Positions 6,732-7,133 of a DNA stretch of 7,133 bases are shown one piece after another. The position numbers and the translations under genes were made by a program. The stretch's first letter is position 1, and every line of letters starts with the position of its first letter. The notes below the pieces were generated by a model. That model was not told the origin of the DNA. It saw nothing but the letters and a program-made list of their open reading frames with translations, and searched no databases. The DNA comes from Flavobacteriaceae bacterium. GTDB lineage: Bacteria; Bacteroidota; Bacteroidia; Flavobacteriales; Flavobacteriaceae. The DNA is taken from positions 1 through 7,133 of the forward strand of contig JAESTG010000387.1 of the NCBI GenBank assembly GCA_016763715.1, written 5' to 3'.

Positions 6732-7133
6732 TTATGACTCTCTCAAAGCGGTAACGAAATCTATTACGGCACTATGAGTGACTGCGTGCTCCTTAAAATG
6801 ATGTATTGTTTTTTCTTTTTCTTCGGAAGTGGCCTTTAACTGATTTAAAATGTTCATTAAATGCATTTTCATATGTCCTTTCTGAATCCCTGTAGTTACC
6901 AGTGATCGAATGGCAGCAAAATTCTGAGCTAGTCCTGCGACTGCGACTAACTGCATTAATTCTTTGGCATTTGGGTTTTGCAAAATTTGAAGCTCCAATT
7001 TTACCAAAGGGTGTAAAGTAGTGAGTCCGCCAACGGTCCCTAATGCCAGTGGAATTTCCATCCAAAAACAAAATTCATCATTTTCCACGGATGCATGCGT
7101 GAGACTTGTGTAATGGCCATCTCTTGCTGCATA
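6732..7133 (-). CDS. hydroxymethylglutaryl-CoA reductase, class II (C-terminal part; 5' end beyond the right edge)
   Basis: HMG-CoA reductase converts HMG-CoA to mevalonate using NAD(P)H, or runs in reverse in mevalonate-degrading bacteria. Only the last 133 codons are in the window; the frame stays open to base 7133, so the GTG at 7088 is an internal valine rather than a start. Recognisable class II features in order are RDGHYTSLT, an EIPLALGTVGGLTTLHP block, AVAGLAQNFAAIRSLVT, and GIQKGHMKMH, whose first His corresponds to the catalytic histidine (His381 in the Pseudomonas mevalonii enzyme, by memory). After it comes a helical C-terminal tail ending in TALRES. Class II enzymes are often labelled 'degradative', but in flavobacteria, which use the mevalonate route, a biosynthetic role is expected. 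The kinase gene that follows probably shares its transcript. The conserved N-terminal active-site residues lie outside the window and cannot be checked. Confidence 0.93.
   Translation of the reverse strand, partial: YAARDGHYTSLTHASVENDEFCFWMEIPLALGTVGGLTTLHPLVKLELQILQNPNAKELMQLVAVAGLAQNFAAIRSLVTTGIQKGHMKMHLMNILNQLKATSEEKEKTIHHFKEHAVTHSAVIDFVTALRES

Noticed and set aside
6793..7071. Second minus-strand frame within the HMG-CoA reductase region
   Set aside because: The overlapping frame gives unmistakable class II HMG-CoA reductase motifs, so this one is a shadow.

Overview
The window looks like ordinary chromosomal core sequence from a member of the Bacteroidota, most likely class Flavobacteriia (Flavobacteriales). 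The evidence is AT-rich DNA, A-rich leaders with no Shine-Dalgarno motifs, a lipoprotein-type LptC, a GYDIA-family GHMP kinase beside a class II HMG-CoA reductase, and a gene order that I recall as common in flavobacteria. The species cannot be named. I see no mobile element, CRISPR array, tRNA, rRNA or phage gene.

Plus strand, 1-3458: four tightly packed genes. They are a periplasmic-type TPR protein cut by the left edge, lptC (1 nt after the TPR stop), a 66-residue two-helix membrane protein that overlaps the end of lptC by 11 nt, and, after 52 nt holding a small hairpin and an 8-bp tandem repeat, a DUF21/CNNM-CBS-CorC membrane protein that starts at GTG. The spacing suggests one transcript. 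After a 195-nt gap (3459-3653) comes a separately spaced PpiD-like, membrane-anchored peptidyl-prolyl isomerase (3654-5720). Most of these products fit envelope biogenesis: LPS transport, folding of exported proteins, and ion or membrane homeostasis.

Minus strand, 5777-7133: the C-terminal part of a class II HMG-CoA reductase (runs off the right edge) followed 52 nt later by a GYDIA-family GHMP kinase that starts at TTG. The pair suggests the mevalonate route to isoprenoids, with the kinase as a plausible phosphorylation enzyme of that route. The ppiD and kinase genes converge with 56 nt between their stops, and one strong hairpin there appears to terminate both.

The points most worth a second look are the kinase's possible role as an unassigned mevalonate-pathway kinase, the uncharacterised small membrane protein coupled to lptC, and a base-composition break in the first ~90 bases. 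There the sequence upstream of the recognisable TPR protein is GC-richer and encodes no signal peptide. I found no convincing evidence of a wholly new multi-gene system.
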